Positions 58,012 to 64,000 of a DNA stretch of 64,000 nucleotides are shown piece after piece. Every line of letters begins with the position of its first letter. Positions within the stretch are counted from its first letter, which is position 1. The position numbers and the translations under genes are program-made. The DNA comes from Hydrogenophaga sp. Lineage in GTDB: Bacteria; Pseudomonadota; Gammaproteobacteria; Burkholderiales; Burkholderiaceae_C. Under the pieces are notes generated by a model. The model saw nothing but the letters and a program-made list of their open reading frames with translations. It ran no database searches and had not been told where the DNA came from. Where the stretch lies: NCBI RefSeq assembly GCF_025699295.1, contig NZ_JAILWB010000004.1:186001-250000 (forward strand), given 5' to 3'.

Positions 58012-58460
58012 GGGCGCGCGGTGCGGGCCACGTCCGCCGCCACGGCCTCCTTGCCGGCGGCGCGCAGGCGCATGCGCACGTGCAGCGCGCAGGCCACGAA
58101 CAGCGCCACGCACAGCAGCACCTGCAGCACCGCCAGGGCCATGGAGAGCCCGGACTCGCTGGTGGCGCGCACCACGCCTTCGGTGAAGTACAGCCAGACC
58201 AGCAGGCTGACCCAGCGGTAGGTGTACATGCGGTTCTTCAGCAGCCCGGCCAGTGGCAGGGTCAGCGGCAGCACCTTGATGGCCCACCACGAGCCACCCT
58301 CGCGCAGCGGCGCCAGCCACAGCTCCCAGGCCAGGCCAAGCACGATGAGCCCGAGCAGGCTCGCCACTGCAAGCCAGCGCGTGCCGCGCACGGCGAAGGC
58401 AGGCCCGGGAACGCCAACGGGATCGGCGGGGGAGGAAAGGGGGGAGGAGGGAGCGGGCAT
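58008..58460 (-). CDS. DUF2069 membrane protein
   Basis: A 150-residue protein with four predicted membrane helices and the DUF2069 pattern (WELWLAPL, LPLTLPLAGLLKNRMYTYRW, YFTEGVVRA). Function is unknown. A 25-residue Ser/Pro-rich N-terminus precedes the first helix, so the real start could be internal. It is divergent from YihY (35 bp between starts) and heads the run down to xth. Confidence 0.82.
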   Translation of the reverse strand: MPAPSSPLSSPADPVGVPGPAFAVRGTRWLAVASLLGLIVLGLAWELWLAPLREGGSWWAIKVLPLTLPLAGLLKNRMYTYRWVSLLVWLYFTEGVVRATSESGLSMALAVLQVLLCVALFVACALHVRMRLRAAGKEAVAADVARTARP

Positions 58461-58495
58461 GGGGGCGTGTGAAAGGCAGGTGGCATGATACCGGG

Positions 58496-59743
58496 ATGAC
58501 CCTGAACGAGCGCCTGCGGGCCCTTGAAACCCTGGCACGTGCGCTGTGGCACGACGCGCTGAATTTTCCCTGGCGCAACACCGCCCTCACCCTGCGCGAG
58601 CGTTTTCGCGAGGACCGGCTGGGCATCACCGCCAGCAGCCTGACCTTCACCACCACCATCTCCCTGGTGCCGCTGTTCACCGTGGCCCTGGCCATTTTCA
58701 GTGCTTTTCCCATGTTCGACCGCCTGCAGCGCACCCTGCAGCGCTCGCTGGTCGAGAGCCTGGTACCCGAGGACATCGCGCGCCAGGTGCTCACCTACCT
58801 CAACCAGTTCGCGGCCAAGGCCGGCCAGATGGGCTGGGCGGGCGCGCTGGTGCTGCTGTTCACCGCGCTTGCCCTGATCCTCACGATCGACCGCAAGCTC
58901 AACGACATCTGGCGTGTGCGCCAGTCGCGCCCCTTCACCCAGCGCGTGCTGGTGTACTGGGCCGTGCTCACGCTCGGGCCGCTGCTGCTGGCCGGCAGCG
59001 TGGCGGTGACCTCCTACGCCTTGAGCGCCTCGGGGGGTTCGATGAACCGTCTGCCCGCGCCGCTGCGGCTGCTGTTCGACTCCCTGCAGATCGTGCTGGT
59101 CACAGGGGGCCTGGCGGCCCTGTACCGCTACGTCCCGAACACGCGGGTGCGCTGGGGCCACGCGCTGCTGGGCGGCCTGTTCGTGGCCGTGGGCCTGGAG
59201 CTGGCCAAGAACGCGCTGGGCTGGTACCTCAAGCAGGTGCCCACCTTCTCCCTGGTCTATGGCACCTTTGCCACCGTGCCGATCCTGCTGGTGTGGATCT
59301 ACCTGGCGTGGGTGATCGTGCTGCTGGGCGCGGTGGTGACGGCCTACCTGCCCAGCCTGTTGTCGGGCGTCGCGCGGCGCGGCGACACGCCGGGCTGGGG
59401 CTTCCAGCTTGCGCTGGAACTGCTCGCCGAGCTGCAGGCGGCGCAGCACACCGAGCACAGGGGCCGGAGCCTGGAGTCGCTGGCCAACACCCTGCGCGTC
59501 GATCCCTTGCAGCTCGAAGAGCCGGTGGCCGCGCTGGTGGCGCTGGACTGGCTGGGGCGGCTGGACGAAGACGGCGAGCGCTATGTGCTGCTGGTGGACA
59601 CGACGGTCACACTCATGGCACCGCTGCTGGAGCGGCTGCTGCTGGCGCAACAGTCCCACACGGACCGTTTCTGGTTCGGGAGCCACTGGGCGCGCATGAC
59701 CGTGGCGGAAGCCTTGCCAGCGGCCGCGCTCAGTCCACGCTGA
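58496..59743 (+). CDS. YihY/virulence-factor BrkB-family inner-membrane protein
   Basis: A 415-residue protein. The YihY domain (about residues 40-285) has six membrane helices (SLTFTTTISLVPLFTVALAIF, YGTFATVPILLVWIYLAWVIVLLG) and is followed by a cytoplasmic winged-helix-like tail (residues about 300-400). Family function is unresolved. The older name 'ribonuclease BN' is a misannotation. An upstream GTG (58469) is possible but adds only nine residues. The 3' end overlaps the convergent P450 gene by 14 bp. Confidence 0.9.
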   Translation: MTLNERLRALETLARALWHDALNFPWRNTALTLRERFREDRLGITASSLTFTTTISLVPLFTVALAIFSAFPMFDRLQRTLQRSLVESLVPEDIARQVLTYLNQFAAKAGQMGWAGALVLLFTALALILTIDRKLNDIWRVRQSRPFTQRVLVYWAVLTLGPLLLAGSVAVTSYALSASGGSMNRLPAPLRLLFDSLQIVLVTGGLAALYRYVPNTRVRWGHALLGGLFVAVGLELAKNALGWYLKQVPTFSLVYGTFATVPILLVWIYLAWVIVLLGAVVTAYLPSLLSGVARRGDTPGWGFQLALELLAELQAAQHTEHRGRSLESLANTLRVDPLQLEEPVAALVALDWLGRLDEDGERYVLLVDTTVTLMAPLLERLLLAQQSHTDRFWFGSHWARMTVAEALPAAALSPR

Positions 59744-61013
59744 ACGGCGCGGCCAGGAACCCGCGAAAGCGTGCGCGCCCGCCGCGCACCGGCGTGTCGG
59801 TGAGGCGGTAGCCCGGGAAGCGCTGCAGGAAGCGGCCGATGGCGATGCGACCCTCCAGCCGCGCCAGGCTCAGACCCGCGCACTGGTGGATGCCGAAACC
59901 GAATGCCAGATGCTTGTTGCCCTCGCGCTCCAGGTCCAGCACTTCGGGGTGGGTGAACTGCGCCGGGTCGCGGTTGGCCGCACCGATGCACAGCGTGACC
60001 AGCGTGCCCGCGGGCAGCGCCACCCCGCCGACCTGGGTGTCCTGGACGGCGCGCCGGTTGCCCAGTTGGTTGGACGACTCGAAGCGCAGGAATTCGTCGA
60101 CCGCGCGGCCGAGCACGGCTTCCTCGGCCACCGCGTCGCCCGCGCTGGCCTTCAGGGCGTGCTGCAGGCGCACGCGCGCCTCGGGGAACTCCTGCAGCGC
60201 GATCAGGCCATTGCCGATCAGGTTGGTGGTGGTCTCGTGGCCGGCGTTGAGCAGGAAGATGCAGTTCTGCAGCAGCTCGACTTCGCTGAGCTGATCGCCA
60301 TTTGTTTCGCCCTGGATCAGCCGCGTGAGCACGTCGCGCTCGGGGTCCCCCGGGCGCTGCCGGCGCGCCACCACCAGCGTGCGCAGGTAGGCCAGCATCT
60401 CGCTCACCGCCTGGTTGCCCAGCGCCTGCTGCTGCGGCGTGATCGTGGGCTCCAGCGCGCCCAGGATGGCCAGCGACCAGGCGCGCAGCGGCCCGCGGTC
60501 GCCGTGCGGCACGTCCAGCAGATTGCCGATGATCTCCACCGGAATCGCCGACGCGAAATCCTCGATCAGGTCGCCCCCGCCGCGCGCGGCCATTCCATCG
60601 AGCAACTGGTCCACCAGCGCGATCAGGCCGGGCTCCATTTCCGCGATGGCACGGCGCGTGAGCGCGCCCATGATGAGACGGCGCACGCGGGTGTGCAGCG
60701 GTGGGTCGTTGAACACCAGGCTGGTGGTGTGGTGCTCGAACAGCGGCGAGCCGGCGCCGTACTTGGGCGCGAACTCCACGTGCTTGTCGGAGCTGAAGGC
60801 CTGCGCGTCGCGGTACACCGCCATCAGGTCGGCGCAGCGCGTGAGGAACACCGAGCCGTCGGGCATGCGGCGCACCGGCTCGGTCTCGCGCAGCGCGGCG
60901 TACACCGGATAGGGGTTGGCCAGGAAGTCGGCGGGCAGGGCGCGCAGGTCGAAACTTGCGGCGATGGCCTGCGCGCGGGCCGCGGTCATGGGCGGGGTGA
61001 TCGGGTTCATCAC
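59730..61013 (-). CDS. Cytochrome P450
   Basis: A 427-residue soluble bacterial P450. The haem-binding loop is FGFGIHQCAG (Cys about residue 370), the I-helix oxygen motif LNAGHETTTNLIGNG (about 255) and the ExxR pair EFLRFES (about 300). No ferredoxin or reductase gene is in the window. It follows an alpha/beta-hydrolase gene by 12 bp, suggesting a short oxidation-hydrolysis pathway; the substrate is unknown. Confidence 0.93.
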   Translation of the reverse strand: MMNPITPPMTAARAQAIAASFDLRALPADFLANPYPVYAALRETEPVRRMPDGSVFLTRCADLMAVYRDAQAFSSDKHVEFAPKYGAGSPLFEHHTTSLVFNDPPLHTRVRRLIMGALTRRAIAEMEPGLIALVDQLLDGMAARGGGDLIEDFASAIPVEIIGNLLDVPHGDRGPLRAWSLAILGALEPTITPQQQALGNQAVSEMLAYLRTLVVARRQRPGDPERDVLTRLIQGETNGDQLSEVELLQNCIFLLNAGHETTTNLIGNGLIALQEFPEARVRLQHALKASAGDAVAEEAVLGRAVDEFLRFESSNQLGNRRAVQDTQVGGVALPAGTLVTLCIGAANRDPAQFTHPEVLDLEREGNKHLAFGFGIHQCAGLSLARLEGRIAIGRFLQRFPGYRLTDTPVRGGRARFRGFLAAPFSVD

Positions 61014-61025
61014 GGTGGTGGCCCT

Positions 61026-61844
61026 TCAGCGCGCAAGGAAGTCGCGGATGGCGAACAGCGTTGCCTCCGGGGCCTCGGTCATCTGGTGGTGCCCCACCGG
61101 CAGCGCCACGGTGTTCATGGACTTGCCGGCACCGCGCGCGGCCTCGATCAGGCCCTGCGCTGCGCGGGGCTGCGTCATCTGGTCCTGCGCGCCGAGCACG
61201 AACAGCACGGGACAGGTGATCTGGGCCATGGCCGCCTCGCCCCCGGTATAGCTGTCGCAGGCCACGAAACCGCGGTGGAACACGTTGACCTCCGCATTGC
61301 TGCGCAGCACGCGCCTGCCCAGCGCCAGGCTCGCCCCATAGACCCAGGTGCCCGGGCCGAGCGCCGAGGGTGGCGCGGCCAGGGTGCTGCGCGAGAACAC
61401 GTTGATCATCTTCAGGCCCTTCTCGGGCTCGTTGAGCGAGGCCTCGATCAGCGCGGGCGAGACCTTCATCGGGTAGGCAGTGCCCACCAGCACCAGGTGG
61501 CTCACGCGGTCCTTCAGCCGGCCCGCCGCTTCCAGCGCGATCAGCGACCCCCAGCTGTGACCCACCAGCGCGGCGCGCTGCACACCGGCCGCGTCGAGCA
61601 GCGCGGCCACGAAACCGGCCGCGGCCTCCACCGTGGCAGGCGCCTCGCCCTCGCTCTTGCAGTGGCCGGGCAGGTCGATGGCGAGCACGTTCCAGCCGTG
61701 GTGGGCCAGGTAGCGGCTCTGCAGGATCCAGACGCTGTGGTCGTTGAGCACGCCGTGGATGAAGACCACGGTGGGCTTGGCGGCGTCGAAAGGCTTGCCG
61801 CCGGTGTAGCAGTAGGTGCTGGCGCCGTTGACTTGGAGGTACAT
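61026..61844 (-). CDS. Alpha/beta-hydrolase next to P450
   Basis: A 272-residue hydrolase. The oxyanion loop is VFIHGVLNDHSVW, the nucleophile elbow GHSWGS (Ser about residue 97), the acid about GAQDQM and the catalytic His in LPVGHHQM. It lies 2 bp after metY and 12 bp before the P450 gene, all on the minus strand. An esterase or lactonase role is likely; specificity unknown. Confidence 0.9.
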   Translation of the reverse strand: MYLQVNGASTYCYTGGKPFDAAKPTVVFIHGVLNDHSVWILQSRYLAHHGWNVLAIDLPGHCKSEGEAPATVEAAAGFVAALLDAAGVQRAALVGHSWGSLIALEAAGRLKDRVSHLVLVGTAYPMKVSPALIEASLNEPEKGLKMINVFSRSTLAAPPSALGPGTWVYGASLALGRRVLRSNAEVNVFHRGFVACDSYTGGEAAMAQITCPVLFVLGAQDQMTQPRAAQGLIEAARGAGKSMNTVALPVGHHQMTEAPEATLFAIRDFLAR

Positions 61845-61846
61845 GA

Positions 61847-63157
61847 TCAGGCCCCCGCCTTTTCTGCGGCCTTCAGCGCGCGTTTCAGGTCGTCGATCAG
61901 GTCGTCCGGGTCTTCCAGGCCGATCGACAGGCGGATGGTGCCCGGGCCGATGCCGCCGGCGGCCAGCGCTTCGTCGCTCATGCGGAAGTGCGTGGTGCTG
62001 GCCGGGTGGATCACCAGCGAGCGGCAGTCGCCCACATTGGCCAGGTGGCTGAAGATCTTCAGCGCCTCGATGAAGGCCTTGCCCTGCGCGCGGCTGCCCT
62101 TGATGTCAAAGCTGAAGACCGAGCCCGCGCCGCTGGCGCCGAAGCGCAGCAGTTTTTCGGCCAGCGCGTGGCTGGGGTGGCTCTCCAGCAGCGGGTGGCC
62201 GACGCGGCCCACCAGCGGGTGGCTGGCCAGGAACTGCACCACCTTCGCGGTGTTGTTCATGTGGCGGTCCATGCGCAGAGACAGCGTCTCGATTCCCTGC
62301 AGGATCAGCCAGGCGCTGTGCGGGCTCATGCAGGCGCCGAAGTCGCGCAGGCCCTCGCGGCGCGCGCGCAGCAGGAAAGCGCCCACCGTGCTTTCCTCGC
62401 TGAACACCATGTTGTGGAAGCCGTCATAGGCCTCGGTCAGTTCGGGAAACCGGCCCGACTTCTCCCAGTCGAAGCTGCCCGCGTCGACCACCACGCCGCC
62501 GATGACGGTGCCGTGGCCGCTGAGGAACTTGGTGGCCGAGTGGTAGACCAGGTCGGCACCATGTTCGAAGGGCTTGATGAGGTAGGGCGTGGTGAGCGTG
62601 GAGTCCACCAGCAGGGGTACGCCGGCCTCGTGCGCGATCTGCGCCACGGTGGGAATGTCGAGCACGTCCAGGCCCGGGTTGCCCACGGTCTCGCCGAACA
62701 GCAGCTTCGTGTTCGGCCGCACGGCCGCGCGCCAGCCGTCGATGTCGCCCGGCTTGACGAAGGTGGTTTCGATGCCGAAGCGGCGCATGGTGTAGTGCAG
62801 CAGGTTCTGGCTGCCGCCGTAGAGCGCGGTGCTGGCGACGATGTGCGAGCCCGCGCCCATCAGCGTGGCCACGCTCAGGTGCAGTGCGGCCTGGCCGCTG
62901 GCGGTGGCGATGGCGCCGATGCCGCCCTCGAGTGCGGCCATGCGCTGCTCGAACACCGCATTGGTCGGGTTGCTGATGCGGCTGTAGACGTGGCCGGCGC
63001 GCTCCAGGTTGAACAGCGCGGCGGCGTGGTCGCTGGATTCGAAGACAAAGGACGTGGTGAGGTGGATCGGCACGGCGCGCGCGCCCGTGCTGGGGTCGGG
63101 CGTGGCGCCCGCATGCAGCGCGAGCGTGTCGAAGCCGGGATCGGAATAACCGGGCAT
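61847..63157 (-). CDS. metY: O-acetylhomoserine aminocarboxypropyltransferase (MetY-like)
   Basis: A 436-residue Cys/Met-metabolism PLP enzyme. Motifs are TLALHAGATPDPSTGARAVP, YSRISNPTNAVFEQRMAALE and the PLP Lys in YHSATKFLSGHG (about residue 212). It makes homocysteine or methionine from O-acetylhomoserine and sulfide or methanethiol. No SAM riboswitch is visible upstream; the 183-bp divergent region instead holds a GC-rich repeat. Confidence 0.93.
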   Translation of the reverse strand: MPGYSDPGFDTLALHAGATPDPSTGARAVPIHLTTSFVFESSDHAAALFNLERAGHVYSRISNPTNAVFEQRMAALEGGIGAIATASGQAALHLSVATLMGAGSHIVASTALYGGSQNLLHYTMRRFGIETTFVKPGDIDGWRAAVRPNTKLLFGETVGNPGLDVLDIPTVAQIAHEAGVPLLVDSTLTTPYLIKPFEHGADLVYHSATKFLSGHGTVIGGVVVDAGSFDWEKSGRFPELTEAYDGFHNMVFSEESTVGAFLLRARREGLRDFGACMSPHSAWLILQGIETLSLRMDRHMNNTAKVVQFLASHPLVGRVGHPLLESHPSHALAEKLLRFGASGAGSVFSFDIKGSRAQGKAFIEALKIFSHLANVGDCRSLVIHPASTTHFRMSDEALAAGGIGPGTIRLSIGLEDPDDLIDDLKRALKAAEKAGA

Positions 63158-63192
63158 GGGGAATGTCTCCTGTCGGAAAGGTGCGATAACGA

Positions 63193-63268
63193 CCCGCCGC
63201 CGGGCCGCCCCAAGGCGGATCAGCCCCCTCGGGGGGCAGCGACCCGCGCAGCGGCGCAGCGTGGGGGA
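63193..63268. repeat. GC-rich Comamonadaceae-type intergenic repeat
   Basis: Successive small hairpins (CCGCCCCAAGGCGG, CCCCCTCGGGGGG, then CGCGCAGCGGCGCAGCG and a G run) lie between metY and the divergent CBS gene. Layout and sequence resemble 17445-17486. Such elements flank genes repeatedly in this family and may act as bidirectional terminators or processing sites; which applies here cannot be read from the sequence. Confidence 0.5.
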
Positions 63269-63340
63269 TTCGAGGATTGTGGGCTATATTGCACGAACGC
63301 CAGCCCCGCTGGAGACACACAGACACCGAGGAGAACGGCC

Positions 63341-63808
63341 ATGAAAGTCAGCGACATCATGCGTGTCAAGGGCGGCACGCTGTACACAATCCAGCCGCAG
63401 GAATCGCTCGAACGCGCGATCGAGACCATGTCGCAGTTCGACATCGGTTCCCTGGCCGTGATGGAGCACGGCGACCTCGTCGGCATGCTCACGTTCCGCG
63501 AAGTCATCCACACGCTGGCGAAGAACGGCGGCACGCTGGGCGGCAAGACCGTGCGCACGGTGATGGACGACCACCCCATGACCTGCACTCCCGAGACCGA
63601 GCTGGAGCAGGTGCGCCCCATGATGCTGGAGCGGCACACGCGCTACATGCCGGTGATGGACAACAAGATGCTCATGGGCGTGATCAGCTTCTACGACGTG
63701 GCCAAGGCCGTGGTCGACAGCCAGAACTTCGAGAACAAGATGCTCAAGGCCTACATCCGCGACTGGCCCGAAGAGGAAACCGGCAAGAGCGAGTCGAACT
63801 TCCCCTGA
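63341..63808 (+). CDS. CBS-domain pair protein
   Basis: A 155-residue protein made almost entirely of two CBS motifs (residues about 8-60 and 75-130), with SQFDIGSLAVMEHGDLVGMLTFRE and RYMPVMDNKMLMGVISFYDVAKA. Stand-alone CBS pairs bind adenosine nucleotides and regulate partner proteins; the partner is unknown. GAGGAGAA lies 8 nt before the ATG, and a terminator follows. Confidence 0.93.
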   Translation: MKVSDIMRVKGGTLYTIQPQESLERAIETMSQFDIGSLAVMEHGDLVGMLTFREVIHTLAKNGGTLGGKTVRTVMDDHPMTCTPETELEQVRPMMLERHTRYMPVMDNKMLMGVISFYDVAKAVVDSQNFENKMLKAYIRDWPEEETGKSESNFP

Positions 63809-63825
63809 TCGTCCATCGCAGAAGC

Positions 63826-63853
63826 AAAACGCCCCGCAAGCCGGGGCGTTTTT
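63826..63853. terminator. Bidirectional terminator between the CBS gene and phaZ
   Basis: AAAACGCCCCG, a short loop and CGGGGCGTTTTT form a strong symmetric stem with A and T tracts on both sides. It serves the CBS gene on the plus strand and the convergent phaZ on the minus strand. Confidence 0.9.
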
Positions 63854-63871
63854 CATGGGCGCCGCAAAGGC

Positions 63872-64000
63872 TCACGCCGAGTCATGAATCATGTCGCGCA
63901 CCTTTGGGTAGATCTGCTGGTTCCAGCGCCGCCCGCTGAAGACGCCGTAGTGGCCCACGCCGGTCTGCACGTGGTGGGTCTTGCGGTAGGGGCGCACGCT
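63872..64000 (-). CDS. phaZ: Polyhydroxybutyrate depolymerase, 3' end
   Basis: The last 42 codons and stop of a gene running out of the window. The translated end (KTHHVQTGVGHYGVFSGRRW, then QIYPKVRDMI) matches the C-terminus of intracellular PHB depolymerases, including the conserved GVGHYGVFSG with the putative catalytic His. It mobilises stored polyhydroxybutyrate, which fits a comamonad. Identification rests on a short fragment. Confidence 0.75.
   Translation of the reverse strand, partial: SVRPYRKTHHVQTGVGHYGVFSGRRWNQQIYPKVRDMIHDSA

Noticed and set aside
63158..63340. Possible SAM riboswitch upstream of metY
   Set aside because: No SAM-I or SAM-II core motifs are visible; the region is occupied by a GC-rich repeat.

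Overview
The window is high-GC, densely coded chromosomal DNA from a betaproteobacterium, most likely family Comamonadaceae (Hydrogenophaga/Acidovorax-like). Evidence for this is the gyrA-serC-pheA-tyrA-aroA/cmk-rpsA-ihfB-lapA-lapB gene order, a fused EPSP synthase/cytidylate kinase, an ssrA tag ending in ANDERFALAA, and GC-rich intergenic repeats of a kind I associate with this family. I see no prophage, transposase or CRISPR array.

Region 1 (1-10650) is a molybdo-hydroxylase locus. The minus-strand operon coxS-coxL-coxM-coxD(MoxR)-coxE-coxG-xdhC-mobA-like encodes an enzyme of the aerobic CO dehydrogenase superfamily together with its maturation machinery. The large subunit has the AYRGAGR loop and the S-L-M gene order of 'form II' enzymes, so the substrate is open. 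An AcoR-like GAF/PAS/Fis regulator without an AAA+ domain follows it, and a truncated modE lies convergent at the left edge. The operon leader holds three palindromes; one of them (GGGTTAACCC) recurs in front of the regulator gene. A large inverted repeat (two 111-bp arms) splits the operon between coxD and coxE.

Region 2 (10650-15480) carries small accessory genes: a secreted protein, a DUF1579-like protein, a NIPSNAP protein divergent from a WYL regulator across a perfect operator-like palindrome, a GFA-family protein, the CrcB fluoride channel and RdgC.

Region 3 (15560-27920) looks like a 5-oxoproline (pyroglutamate) uptake and hydrolysis cluster. Two mirror-image TRAP transporters (DctP-Q-M) flank a LysR regulator and a UPF0317 (YcsI/DUF1445) protein. 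A third, orphan DctP and a full-length 5-oxoprolinase follow.

Region 4 (27920-43750) is core housekeeping: envelope assembly (lapB, lapA), ihfB, rpsA, aromatic amino-acid and serine biosynthesis, gyrA, an OmpA-like protein, ubiG, gph, tmRNA, DUF2062 and a pseudouridine synthase.

Region 5 (43750-52620) holds an uncharacterised protein, a hydrolase, an EI24 membrane protein, a CinA-like protein, then the nitrogen-control block glnA - coiled-coil protein - ntrB - ntrC. NtrC boxes and a sigma-54 promoter stand in front of glnA.

Region 6 (52600-64000) contains xth, folA, a DMT exporter, thyA, a lytic transglycosylase, an FAD oxidase and a DUF2069 gene, all closely packed or overlapping on the minus strand. 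After these come YihY, a P450/hydrolase/metY run, a CBS-domain protein and the 3' end of a PHB depolymerase gene.
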